Origin: Gillisia limnaea DSM 15749
GTDB taxonomy: Bacteria; Bacteroidota; Bacteroidia; Flavobacteriales; Flavobacteriaceae
Direction of reading: 5' to 3'
Assembly: GCF_000243235.1 (NCBI RefSeq)
Contig: NZ_JH594606.1
Coordinates: forward strand, 1,841,448 to 1,905,447
Length of the DNA: 64,000 bases
Part shown: positions 1-8,246 of the stretch, piece by piece
How the letters are laid out: every line of letters starts with the position of its first letter
How positions within the stretch are numbered: position 1 is the stretch's first letter
Made by a program: the position numbers and the translations under genes
Notes under the pieces: generated by a model
Databases searched by the model: none
What the model was told of the DNA's origin: nothing
Seen by the model: only the letters and a program-made list of their open reading frames with translations

Positions 1-848
1 TCTGTACTTAAAAGTGACTCTAAACTCGCAATAAAAGCAATCGATAAAGCGATAGTGTAAACATCTACATTTCCAATTACTGAAAAATCCGGAAATTGAA
101 AGAAATTTGCGAATTCACCTATTGAATCTGCAACAGGTAAATTCACCAGCTGACTGGAATCCAAGGCGAAATCTGGCAAATAAAATTTAAAAAATTCATT
201 TAAAAAGATACTAATAACCACAGCGGCTAATGCAGATGGGAAGAATTTAAAAAATGTAAATCGTTTTAATGCTGGACGATCCCAACCAATTATTATTATT
301 AAGGATGCGATAGTTATGATAGTGGCGCCATAACTTATTTCCTTAAATATTTTGAGAAGCTCTGTAAAAGTATTGGTTCCATCATAGTTTTGAAAAGATT
401 CAACTCTTTCAAAAGCGCCGGCTACTCCAAAAGCGTGCGGAATTTGCTTCAGGATCAATATAAGCCCAATTGAAGCAAGTATCCCTTTAATCATAGCATT
501 AGGGAAAAAGTAAGCTACCGTTCCTGCTTTTAAATATCCTAAGGCTATTTGCAAAAGTCCGGCAAAAATAACGGCGACCAATACCGCTTCAAAACTACCA
601 AGAGTTTGAATAGCTGTAAATATTATCAAAGCTACACTTGCAGCGGGACCACTAACATTGATACTCGAGTTACTCGAGAAACCCACTACAATTCCACCAA
701 TAATTCCGGCAATAATTCCCGAAAAGAGCGGAGCTCCAGATGCTAAAGATATTCCCAGACACAGTGGCAGGGCAATAAGAAATACTACGAGACCTGCAGA
801 AATATCGGTTACAAAATGTTTTTTAATGAATTCAATATTTTCTTTCAT
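1..848 (-). CDS. SulP-family anion transporter, N-terminal part (cut by window edge)
   Basis: An open minus-strand frame starts at the ATG at 848-846 and runs off the left edge without a stop, giving about 282 residues. The N-terminus reads MKENIEFIKKHFVTD, then a run of hydrophobic segments with the SulP patterns DISAGLVVFLIALPLCLGIS, SGAPLFSGIIAGIIGG and, near the edge, ASLESLLS. These are inner-membrane transporters for sulfate, bicarbonate or other anions; the C-terminal membrane half and any STAS domain lie outside. A beta-carbonic anhydrase gene is 6 kb away, and SulP and carbonic anhydrase genes are often neighbours, so bicarbonate is a reasonable but unproven substrate. Family assignment is firm; substrate is inference. 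Confidence 0.88.
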   Translation of the reverse strand, partial: MKENIEFIKKHFVTDISAGLVVFLIALPLCLGISLASGAPLFSGIIAGIIGGIVVGFSSNSSINVSGPAASVALIIFTAIQTLGSFEAVLVAVIFAGLLQIALGYLKAGTVAYFFPNAMIKGILASIGLILILKQIPHAFGVAGAFERVESFQNYDGTNTFTELLKIFKEISYGATIITIASLIIIIGWDRPALKRFTFFKFFPSALAAVVISIFLNEFFKFYLPDFALDSSQLVNLPVADSIGEFANFFQFPDFSVIGNVDVYTIALSIAFIASLESLLST

Positions 849-1360
849 ATGTAGATGTTTATTGTTTTTTGGTGGTCTCCCGATATCTAGCTATCGGAAG
901 TAATTCGCATATTTTTATCGGTGTTTGTATCGTATCCGCGTTATGCTCATTTCATAATATATAGATATTTTTTGAAAATTCAGAAACCGGGATTGTAAAT
1001 CCAATCGCTTTGAAACTGTTTGCATCCAATTTCAGGAATGCTCCCCGGAACGAATCAAGAACCTCGGGGCAAGCAGCCCGAAAATTACGGGTAAGCCCGG
1101 CGAATGCAATTCATTTCGGGCATCCCGCTATCGGAACGGGGAACCTGCCCGACGGGTTAAACCCTCAATGAGGGATAAAATTTTAAAAGTTGCAAAATTA
1201 CTACATTTTATACGAATAAAGCATAATAAACCCGGAAATGAAAAGACTGAACGAATATGCGTATCATCCAAAGCACGGGGAGCCTTTAACATATAATTGC
1301 AATAAAAAAACTACATTTTTTGTAAATTAAGTCTGATAATCAATGAAATGTCCAACTATT
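849..1360. other. intergenic stretch, mostly repeat-derived
   Basis: No supported gene. It holds a short inverted repeat at 880-897 (CCGATA facing TATCGG) just upstream of the SulP start, then the hairpin-rich dispersed repeat at 1053-1176 (listed separately). A 30-codon open frame at 1238-1330 has no recognisable features and is not called as a gene. Confidence 0.6.
1053..1176. repeat. dispersed GC-rich intergenic repeat, copy A
   Basis: This block shares several exact strings, in the same order, with 15212-15292: AATCAAGAAC, TCGGGGCA, AATTCATTTCGGGC and TTAAACCCTCAATGAGGGAT. It is far richer in GC than its surroundings and can fold: GCCCG faces CGGGC around a GAATG/ATTCATT core, and CCCTC-AAT-GAGGG is a second small hairpin. 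It looks like a REP/MITE-like intergenic element. Copy A carries about 40 bp of extra sequence compared with copy B. Confidence 0.6.
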
Positions 1361-1784
1361 ATGAGAAATTTTATTTTAATATTATGTATAATCGCAATTG
1401 GACTTACCAGTTGAGGGAACGAGAGCAAAACGCTTATCGAGAAACATGACCAGCTTCTCATAGAGAATGACAGCCTAAAGCAGATCAATATGCAATTTCA
1501 GCAAACGCATCAGCGAATGAAAGATACACATGCTCAAATGCAGCAGCAGGTGGAAGCAAAAGGAATAAACAATCCTGATCTTCTGGAAGAACATGCACAG
1601 CACGAAGTAAAGTCTTCGGGAAGACTTCTCTACCCTCAATCTCACCCAAATGGAAACCCAGATCGCTGAAATGCAGGAAGGTCATAACAGCTTAATGGCA
1701 GACCACGAGACTATGCGGGAAGAACACGAGCAGATGGAAAAAGATCATACTATGATGCTCGAGCAGATAATAGCACAAGAGTAA
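1361..1784 (+). pseudogene. broken His/Met-rich coiled-coil lipoprotein gene
   Basis: The frame starts MRNFILILCIIAIGLTS, a lipoprotein signal, but the codon where the lipobox Cys is expected (1412-1414) is TGA, one base from TGC or TGT. After it the frame continues (GNESKTLIEKHDQLLIEND...) as a charged coiled coil, then a net +1 shift near 1615-1635 moves the reading to a frame ending at TAA 1782-1784. The tail repeats His-x-x-Met units (HETM, HEQM, HTMM; earlier HQRM, HAQM). An in-frame ATG at 1343 is an alternative start. One nonsense plus one frameshift mark it as a pseudogene. The intact form was probably a short periplasmic or outer-membrane lipoprotein; metal binding by the His/Met repeats is only a guess. 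Confidence 0.72.
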
Positions 1785-1816
1785 GCTGACGGAAACGTTC
1801 TGAATACTAATTTATA

Positions 1817-1843
1817 AGAGGCAGCCCCAAAAAGGCTGCCTCT
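1817..1843 (+). terminator. Rho-independent terminator
   Basis: A perfect 10-bp stem, AGAGGCAGCC facing GGCTGCCTCT, with a 7-nt loop CCAAAAA, sits 33 bp after the lipoprotein pseudogene stop and is followed by a T-rich run (GCTTTTGTTG). It fits that gene's transcription terminator. Confidence 0.8.
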
Positions 1844-1844
1844 G

Positions 1845-2229
1845 CTTTTGTTGTGAAGCCAATAAACCCGAACAATATTAAGTATTGCTTCCTATAAAAC
1901 TAAGAACGACGCTAAGTTTAAATGCCATTCTAAAAGAGTTTGTCGTGAAAGATAATATTGAAAGACCGTTTCTAAATATTGAGATGATAGACCTTAACAG
2001 GCAGTCTCTACTATTATATAAGAGTTTGGATGATAAAAACAAGAACTATAAAGTTAAATAGTTCCGAAATGCCTAAAACTAAACGACCGAAAATACCGGC
2101 ACAATTTCATCCGAGTTATCCATTCATAAAAGCTTTTCCAAAGTGAGCTGTATAATTCTGATTTTTTTTATTGCCATATCTTATTTTTTAATCAATGCTT
2201 TACTTTTTTTGTTGGAGGTTTTAAGTTCT
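1845..2229. other. intergenic, one unexplained open frame
   Basis: No gene is supported. On the plus strand 1882-2061 is open for 59 codons plus stop, without a start codon, and the translation (for example IERPFLNIEMIDLNRQSLLL) looks protein-like, so it may be the tail of a deleted gene. A 25-codon ATG frame follows at 2069-2146. I do not recognise either. Confidence 0.4.
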
Positions 2230-3345
2230 CTAATTTAAAAACTCTCTAAAATTTTCATTCGTAATTACTTTTACTTCTGTATTATACGTCTCTACAAACG
2301 TTTTGGGGATTTTAACTTTGCTTTTTGGATTCCACTTTATTTCAAATCCAGTTATTTCTCCAGCTTCTTCCTCTACATAATCAATTTCCTGTTGCTGCAC
2401 AGTTCTCCAAAAATAGCCTTTGGATAATGAACCATTATAAGCATTGTACTTTAGACGTTCTGCTATCAAAAAGTTTTCCCAGAGGTTGCCCTTATCCTGG
2501 CGCACTTCTAATGGATTTAAATCGCCAATAATCATGTTTCTAACACCTGTATCGTAGAAGTATATTTTTTGATTGGTCTTGATCTCATTGCGTAGATTTT
2601 TACTGAAACTTGGAAGTTTGAAAATAACATACGCCTGGCAGAGTAAGTCTATATAATTAGAGACAGTTTTTTTATCTATACCCAACAACTGTGCTAACTC
2701 ATTATAACTTACTTCGTTTCCTATTTGAAAAGCTAAAGCACGTAATAATTTTTCTAGTATTTCAGGTTTACGTATTCCACCATAACTTAATAGATCCTTA
2801 TATAAATAGCTATCTGTTAGTTGTTTTAGAATTTCTTTTTCGTCTCCAAAATTATTGATGACATCTGGATACATCCCATATATAATACGCAATTCTAGTT
2901 GTTGTTCAGCTTTGAGATAGCCAACGTTATTTTCAAATTCACCCCAAGAAATAGGATAGAGCTGATATTCCCATTTTCTACCCGTGAGAGGTTCCTGTGT
3001 CTGGTTATTTAACTCGAAAGCAGATGAGCCACTCACAAGTAATTGAACAGATTTTAGTTGATCTGTAATTAATTTTAGGGTAAGCCCTATATTATCTATA
3101 CGCTGTGCTTCATCTATAAACACAATTTTATAGTTCCCAATAATGTTTTTAAGTTGTTCTAAATTCGGATTGGAAATTAATTTTCTCACGGTTGGATCAT
3201 CACCATTCAAAAAGAGATATTCTTTTCCTTCCAGTACCTTATTGAAAAGTGTAGTTTTACCAACTTGTCGTGGACCAATTAATAGAATCGCCTTGCCGGT
3301 TCCAAAACGATTTATAATCTTCTCTTCTAATTCTCTTTTAATCAT
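2230..3345 (-). CDS. AAA+ ATPase with DUF4143 domain
   Basis: The 371-residue protein has a Walker A GPRQVGKT at about residues 24-31, a Walker B-like IVFIDEAQ near residue 75, and a sensor-like LLVSGSSAFEL near 104: the AAA_14 module. Residues of about 170-370 fit DUF4143, including a winged-helix-like stretch (YNELAQLLGIDKKTVSNYIDLL) and a C-terminal nuclease-fold-like region ending with KGYFWRTVQQQEIDYVEE...FEIKW, which resembles the D-ExK pattern of PD-(D/E)XK enzymes. Members of this family are widespread in Bacteria and Archaea, and their role is not settled. It stands alone, next to broken genes. Two palindromes immediately upstream (3351-3396) probably control it. Family firm, function unknown. 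Confidence 0.88.
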   Translation of the reverse strand: MIKRELEEKIINRFGTGKAILLIGPRQVGKTTLFNKVLEGKEYLFLNGDDPTVRKLISNPNLEQLKNIIGNYKIVFIDEAQRIDNIGLTLKLITDQLKSVQLLVSGSSAFELNNQTQEPLTGRKWEYQLYPISWGEFENNVGYLKAEQQLELRIIYGMYPDVINNFGDEKEILKQLTDSYLYKDLLSYGGIRKPEILEKLLRALAFQIGNEVSYNELAQLLGIDKKTVSNYIDLLCQAYVIFKLPSFSKNLRNEIKTNQKIYFYDTGVRNMIIGDLNPLEVRQDKGNLWENFLIAERLKYNAYNGSLSKGYFWRTVQQQEIDYVEEEAGEITGFEIKWNPKSKVKIPKTFVETYNTEVKVITNENFREFLN

Positions 3346-3350
3346 ATTCA

Positions 3351-3396
3351 GGGATTGTAATCCCCAAATATACTATTTTTTAGGGATTGTAATCCC
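3351..3396 (-). promoter_or_regulatory. twin-palindrome operator overlapping a TAnnTTTG promoter
   Basis: GGGATTGTAATCCC occurs twice, at 3351-3364 and 3383-3396, with 32 bp from start to start (about three helical turns). Each is an inverted repeat, GGGATT and AATCCC around 2 bp. Between them on the minus strand lies TATATTTG (3372-3365), a match to the Bacteroidota -7 element TAnnTTTG. Transcription would begin inside the proximal palindrome, about 10-15 nt before the ATPase start codon. The layout is that of a repressor operator; the binding protein is unknown. Confidence 0.6.
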
Positions 3397-3531
3397 CAAA
3401 TTTTAAATTAATCTAAAGATATACTAAGATGATTTTAATCCATTTAAACAAACATTTTTAATATTGTCATAAACCAGGAATGAATTTCCTCCAGCTGTTT
3501 TGTGGTAGGTTTGGTTTCTATCTAATGGCCT

Positions 3532-3552
3532 CATATCTACCAGAACTAACCT
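3532..3552. repeat. 21-bp exact repeat, copy 1
   Basis: The 21 bases here, starting CATATCTACC, recur exactly and in the same orientation at 14212-14232. This copy overlaps the stop codon of the DUF2490 pseudogene. Confidence 0.55.
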
Positions 3553-3920
3553 ATATTGGGAATAACCCTAAATTCCAAATCATATTCATTATCTTGAAGA
3601 CTTTTTAGTATCTCCGAATTGAACGTGAAATAAAACTCTTTAACATCAACTTTTTGCCCTGATAATGGTATTTCGGCACTTAACCTGTATCTTAATCTGA
3701 ATTTGGGAAATTCTTCAGCCGAAAATGTCTAATCATTAGATACCCTGTACGCTACCCGAAAAGTATTTATCTTGGTTTGTAATATAAATTGCTGAATTGC
3801 TCTATAGAATACTGCATCTGGTTCGGTAGGTGTTAATATACCTAAAACAATCCTAGAATTTAAGCCTGTCGTTCTTCCTACCAATGCAAAGAAATCGCTT
3901 AACGAATATTGATAAAATTA
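3546..3920 (-). pseudogene. DUF2490-type outer-membrane protein gene, C-terminal remnant
   Basis: Read on the minus strand, one frame gives FYQYSLSDFFALVGRT, then YRAIQQFILQTKINTFRVAY, a TAG stop, then FRLRYRLSAEIPLSGQKVD, KEFYFTFNSEI and LEFRVIPNIG before a final TAG at 3546-3548. The RLRYRLS...KEFY...EFRV pattern is that of DUF2490 proteins, small beta-barrels thought to sit in the outer membrane. The internal stop and lack of any N-terminus make it a remnant. A second decayed member lies at 6438-6849. Confidence 0.65.
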
Positions 3921-3932
3921 TATGTGTTGCTT

Positions 3933-4415
3933 TCATAGATTAATCTTTGTTGCTTTTTGTAAGAATATATTGTTAGGAATCATAATTTTTTCATTGGTAT
4001 CCGTCTTTAAAATCACATAGAAAAGCCCGATGTCTGACACTTGTCCACTAATATCAAATTCCTTGTCAAGGATAGTAATTGATTCTCCCAATTTGACAGG
4101 ATGGTTTATGAAAATGATTAGCGCTGAAGATAGGTTCGAAAGTATTGACCATTGGGCAACTAATGCTATCCCTACAACGGTTAGAACAGAAGTGACAAAA
4201 GTCAAAAGTTTTGACTGCTCAACGCCCCAAATTGCTACTATTATAATTATAAGAGTTATAAAAATAAATACATTGATAAACTTTAAAATAGGTCTTATTC
4301 TGTATTTTGAATAATTGTATTTATTTTGAATTTTCCCAAGAAATTTCCCAGTTACAAATCTTAAGATAAAGAAGGAAGCAACCGTTATTATTGTTTCAAT
4401 TACTCTAATGTCCAT
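3933..4415 (-). CDS. small MscS-type mechanosensitive channel protein
   Basis: 160 residues, shorter than the 286 of E. coli MscS. An N-terminal hydrophobic helix (about 8-22) and two more (about 47-65 and 70-95) are followed by the start of the beta domain: WSILSNLSSALIIFINHPVKLGE, then DISGQVSDIGLFYVILKTDTNEKIMIPNNIFLQK. The MIPN motif is the usual end of the MscS beta domain; the alpha/beta C-terminal cage is missing. These proteins release solutes on osmotic downshift. It is divergently placed to nothing and lies 98 bp downstream of yitT on the same strand, with a hairpin between. The short form occurs in nature, but truncation cannot be excluded. Confidence 0.82.
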   Translation of the reverse strand: MDIRVIETIITVASFFILRFVTGKFLGKIQNKYNYSKYRIRPILKFINVFIFITLIIIIVAIWGVEQSKLLTFVTSVLTVVGIALVAQWSILSNLSSALIIFINHPVKLGESITILDKEFDISGQVSDIGLFYVILKTDTNEKIMIPNNIFLQKATKINL

Positions 4416-4448
4416 ATGGTGTTTCTTATATGCAAGGTAAGGTTTTGG

Positions 4449-4488
4449 CTATTAGCAGTAGCGTTCCTCCGGGCACTATTGCTAATAG
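4449..4488. repeat. strong inverted repeat between yitT-like and mscS-like genes
   Basis: CTATTAGCAGTAG (4449-4461) faces CTATTGCTAATAG (4476-4488): 13 pairs including one G-T, around a 14-nt loop. On the plus side it is followed by GTTTTG; on the minus side there is no T-run, so it is a poor terminator for the minus-strand yitT-like gene. It could be a transcript-processing hairpin or a small mobile-element end. Confidence 0.5.
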
Positions 4489-4512
4489 GTTTTGTAGATA
4501 ATTTTTCTCGTT

Positions 4513-5370
4513 TTATTTACTCAGATATTTTTTGAGAATTCCACCTTTTACGTTGTTTACATCAAATTCAATGATGAATGCTTTTTCATCTATTTGTTCA
4601 ACCAAACGATACGTTCTGTTAATGTCAATTCTATTGATAACTGTATGGATAATTACTTTTTGGTCTTGGAGACCTCTTCTACCATAACCTTTTGAACCTT
4701 TATAGGTTGTAATTCCTACTCCTATCTCGTCGATTAGTCCTGTTTCAATTTCATCGGATTTTTCAGAAACTATCATCAGGCCGATATAATCTTCAAAACC
4801 TTCGATCATCAAGTCAATGATCTTGGCTGTAATGAGGAAGGTCAATATTGAATACATTGCAACTTCTATTGATATCAAGATGGCTGTGATTGAAAAGAGA
4901 ATAATGTTAAAAAGGAGTATCACCTTTCCAATACTTATTCCAAATCGATTATTGATAAATATTCCAAGTATTTCCGAGCCATCTAAAACAGCTCCGTTTT
5001 TTATGGTTATTCCTATTCCACATCCAAGAAATAAACCTCCAAAAATAGCAATGAGTAGTTTGTCATCGGTTAAAGAAGTGAAGTTCTCGAAATGAATAAA
5101 TATCGCCAATGCTGTAATCGATAAAAATGACTTCAGAACGATTTTTTTAGTCATAGTATTCCATGCTAATAGTAAGAATGGAATGCTAACGATTAATAGA
5201 ACAATAGAAAAATTTAAATTGAAAAGCTGACTTATCAGGATTGCTATTCCAGTCACTCCTCCATCTAAGAATCCATTTGGTAGTAAAAAAGCTTTTAAAC
5301 CAATACTGGCTAATAAAATGCCAATACAAATTTGAAAACTCTCAGAGAATATTTGTTTTACTTTAGTCAT
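4513..5370 (-). CDS. YitT family membrane protein (DUF161 + DUF2179)
   Basis: 285 residues, the family's usual size. Five or six hydrophobic segments fill residues 10-200, with the family's repeat-like patterns LLASIGLKAFLLPNGFLDGG and FGGLFLGCGIGITIKNGAVL. Residues 205-285 are the soluble DUF2179 domain (GVGITTYKGSKGYGRRGLQ...IHTVINRIDI), a ferredoxin-like fold near the cytoplasmic face. The substrate of the family is unknown. Flanked by the decayed TetR gene and, downstream, the small MscS channel on the same strand. Confidence 0.9.
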   Translation of the reverse strand: MTKVKQIFSESFQICIGILLASIGLKAFLLPNGFLDGGVTGIAILISQLFNLNFSIVLLIVSIPFLLLAWNTMTKKIVLKSFLSITALAIFIHFENFTSLTDDKLLIAIFGGLFLGCGIGITIKNGAVLDGSEILGIFINNRFGISIGKVILLFNIILFSITAILISIEVAMYSILTFLITAKIIDLMIEGFEDYIGLMIVSEKSDEIETGLIDEIGVGITTYKGSKGYGRRGLQDQKVIIHTVINRIDINRTYRLVEQIDEKAFIIEFDVNNVKGGILKKYLSK

Positions 5371-5656
5371 TTTCTATTCTTTTTTCATCTAGTTTTTTAA
5401 AAGCTTCATATTACAGGAGCGAGTCGTGAGAGCTCGCGAGTGATAGAAGACTTTGTGCAGAGGGGATTCTAACTAGGCGGTGTTTCGAACCTTCGTAATA
5501 CTGATATTGTAAAAAATTTCAGGATATTGAGGATTGCCCGAAGCTATTCCTTACAAACGCTAAAGGCAGAACCTAACCTTGCATCCGAAGAAAATATTAC
5601 TACAAAAATGGCTACGCGCAACTTGCGAAAAACCGAAATATTAGAAATTACATTTC

Positions 5657-6286
5657 CTATTGCAATAATTTCATTGCAAAATAATTCAACATTTTCTCTA
5701 CTTCAGAATATTTGTTATCCTCCACTTTTATGTCAGTTAGTCTGGGCAAATGTCTGGCAAAATAGATGTGGTTGTTCGACATTTCAAATAAATTGCTGGC
5801 CATAGCATAAGGATACTCGAATTTGGGGTTGATTTCTGAAATTACCCCGGCAACCGTCGCTATAAGTTGTTTGTAATTTCTAAAAAAGCCTTTCCCGTTT
5901 TCCTCATCTACTTCTTTTGTGCAATAGGCTTTAATCCCTTCTGCTATAATCACGCTGTGCAATTTGCTTTTGTCCACATATCCAATGAATAGTGTTATCA
6001 AAGGATGCAGAAACAAAGCAGTTGATGATTATTTCGATCTTTCTCTTTGGATCATCAATATTTAATGTATTTATCTTAATAAGATAGGCAACCCATTCCC
6101 AATATCACGAAACCAGATAGATGAGCACCAGGTGCTTATTTTCAAAATATCTGTAAACAGACGCCTCTGTACTTCCAATTTTTTGTGAAAGCTTTTTAAA
6201 ATAAACGCTTCGAAGCCCAAGACTGAATCTTGAGGATCCTTTAAGTAGAGACCTTCGTTCAGTGCTATTTTGATTTCGACACCCAT
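5657..6286 (-). pseudogene. TetR/AcrR-family regulator gene with three lesions
   Basis: Pieces of one regulator occur in different minus-strand frames. MGVEIKIALNEGLYLKDPQD starts at 6286, then a shift near 6215 gives the helix-turn-helix FKKLSQKIGSTEASVYRYFENKH, followed by YLVS and a TGA (6105-6107) where homologues have Trp. Reading on gives YWEWVAYLIKINTLNIDDPK, and a second shift near 5980-6015 leads to the effector part (LHSVIIAEGIKAYCTKEVDE...HLPRLTDIKVED) ending at 5657. Two frameshifts and one nonsense codon: the gene is dead. Flavobacterial TetR genes of this type often neighbour transporter genes, so it may once have controlled the nearby SulP or carbonic anhydrase gene. Confidence 0.8.
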
Positions 6287-6437
6287 AGTTACTCACTTTG
6301 GATACAAAAATAAGCAATTGAAATTCTTGGAAATACGCTACTTTAAAAGTTTAAGTATTATTTATGATAGTTATACTACCACAAGTAAAAGTATTTATTA
6401 TATTTAATTAAAAATGTGAAACTTTAAAACATTAAAG

Positions 6438-6849
6438 ATGAAAACAATACAAGCCACATATCGAATACTGATCAAAAAACAAAATCTTATGAAAATCGAA
6501 TTTACCAGCAATTTATTACAAGGCAATCATTTGGCAGATTCAACATTCAACGTAGGTACAGATTTGAACAACGGTTTTTGAAGACTATTTCAAGTTAAGA
6601 CTTCGCTATTTTTTAAGTTTTAATGTTGCCCTAAATAATATAAAAATTGGAGACAAAACTGTTTACTTATCGGTCTATAATGAGACTTTTGTGAATACCG
6701 ATCAGAATTATTTCGATAGAAACAGACGTTATGGCGGAATTGGCTACAGGTTTTCTTCAAAACTTAGGTCAGAAATCGAGGTTATGAATCAAACGACAAA
6801 CAATGTGTCCAGAAATCAATTAAATATTATAAACTTTTTCAATTTTTAA
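6438..6849 (+). pseudogene. DUF2490-type outer-membrane protein gene, frameshifted
   Basis: A plus-strand frame reads YENRIYQQFITRQSFGRFNI then RYRFEQRFLKTISS and stops; shifting frame at about 6580 recovers DYFKLRLRYFLSFNVALNNI, TVYLSVYNETFVNTD, RRYGGIGYRFSSKLRSEIE and a normal C-terminal end at TAA 6847-6849. The pattern (QQF, RFEQRF, LRYR, YGGIGYRFS) is that of DUF2490. The signal peptide is missing or in another frame, so the start is approximate. It sits 60 bp before the carbonic anhydrase start. Confidence 0.68.
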
Positions 6850-6909
6850 AAAATCGGAATAGCTGAACACCGAACTACAAGGTAGGCGTCACAATAAAAA
6901 CAAGTTATT

Positions 6910-7653
6910 ATGAAAAAAATGAAAATGCTAACGTTAGTTTTAGCCACATCAGTTTTGGTAGCCTGTAATAATCAGCCAGAACAAAAAACAACGGAGACAG
7001 CAGTAATTGAAGAAAAAGCAAAGCCACTTGTTCAGGAAGTTCTTACTAAAGAACAAAGAGATGCTTTATCACCAGATGATGTCATACAATCGTTTAAAGA
7101 AGGAAACAATCGTTTTATTAATAACGATCTTACTGCAAGAGACCACTCTGAACAAGTTAGAAAAAGTGCTTTAGGGCAGTTCCCGAAGGCCGTTGTTTTA
7201 TCTTGTCTTGATAGCCGAGTCCCGGTAGAAGATATTTTTGACAGAGGTATTGGGGACATTTTCGTAGGGAGAGTTGCAGGTAATTTCGTAAATGAAGATT
7301 TGCTCGGAAGTATGGAATTTGGTTGTAAAGTTGCAGGCGCTAAGCTTATCTTAGTTTTGGGTCACGAATATTGCGGAGCAGTTAAAGCAGCGATTGATGA
7401 CGTGAAATTGGGAAATATCACTGCAATGCTTAGTAAAATTCGTCCCGCGGTTGACAAAGTAACTTATCAGGGAGACCGAACCTCAAAAAATGAAGAATTT
7501 GTGCACAAGGTTTGTGAAAGTAATGTTAAACATACCATAGCTCAAATTAGAGAAAACAGCCCAATTTTAAAAGAACTTGAAGATAATGGACAAATTAAAA
7601 TTGTGGGTGGAATTTATGATATGGATTCAGGTGTTGTTACTTTCATAGAATAA
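6910..7653 (+). CDS. beta-class carbonic anhydrase, lipoprotein-anchored
   Basis: Catalyses CO2 + water to bicarbonate + H+. The 247-residue protein begins with a lipoprotein signal, MKKMKMLTLVLATSVLVAC (Cys19), then a Gln/Thr/Glu-rich linker to about residue 50. The beta-CA zinc site is complete: C99 and D101/R103 in SCLDSR, H152 and C155 in GHEYCG. It also keeps GRVAGNFV and GSMEFG. The signal places it outside the cytoplasm, most likely tethered to a membrane facing the periplasm, unlike the usual cytosolic beta-CA. A SulP transporter gene in the same region would fit bicarbonate handling. No RBS stands out; the ATG at 6910 is the only start that keeps the whole signal. Confidence 0.93.
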   Translation: MKKMKMLTLVLATSVLVACNNQPEQKTTETAVIEEKAKPLVQEVLTKEQRDALSPDDVIQSFKEGNNRFINNDLTARDHSEQVRKSALGQFPKAVVLSCLDSRVPVEDIFDRGIGDIFVGRVAGNFVNEDLLGSMEFGCKVAGAKLILVLGHEYCGAVKAAIDDVKLGNITAMLSKIRPAVDKVTYQGDRTSKNEEFVHKVCESNVKHTIAQIRENSPILKELEDNGQIKIVGGIYDMDSGVVTFIE

Positions 7654-8246
7654 AAACTGTGTAAAAAGCAAATAACGGGCAATCGTGTGAAAAGCATAAT
7701 TTTAGAGACCAAGTAACAAACAACAAAAGCCAACAAGAACGCGTCCCTGTTCCACGCTTCTTGCAGCCAGGACCGCCAGACTGTTTAAAAACCCCACCAA
7801 TTTTAATAAATTTGTTTATTTCTTGTGGGGATGGCTTTCCAGACAATTGGGCTTTTGTAGTATTATCAAGCTATAAACTTTATGGAATGAAATGATCGCA
7901 AACAATCCTGCCGTTATCTTACATTCCCTAGACAAGAAAAACCTGTTAAATTCTTGGGCTAACGTCAAATTTTTTGATATAAAAATGTGGCAAAGACCTA
8001 TAAATAAAAGGTTCCTAAATAAAATTAACTTAATTTGATGTTAGTCAGAATTTAAAAAACATCGTTCTGAAATTACACAATTCGACGAGTTAAAATACTG
8101 AAATAAGGTTGCCTGGAAAATTGAAAAAAAAATTCAAAACTTAAAAGCCATTGTAACCGCAAACTTAACAACCAAGCTTTCATTAAAATTATGGCACAAA
8201 ATCTAAAATTGGTGATTTATATACAATACTGCCAAATTAAAATATT
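7654..8246. other. 593-bp non-coding stretch
   Basis: No gene supported. CCCCAC near 7792 and GTGGGG near 7824 can pair across a 25-nt AT-rich loop. The short minus-strand open frame at 7643-7846 runs into the carbonic anhydrase end and looks random. Otherwise AT-rich with no recognised element. Confidence 0.5.

Noticed and set aside
1412-1414. TGA at the lipobox Cys as a possible selenocysteine codon
   Set aside because: A downstream frameshift shows the gene is broken, no SECIS-like hairpin follows, and selenium at a lipobox Cys is not known.
1485-1685. 66-codon minus-strand frame
   Set aside because: It is the antisense of the lipoprotein pseudogene, whose coding pattern on the plus strand is clear.
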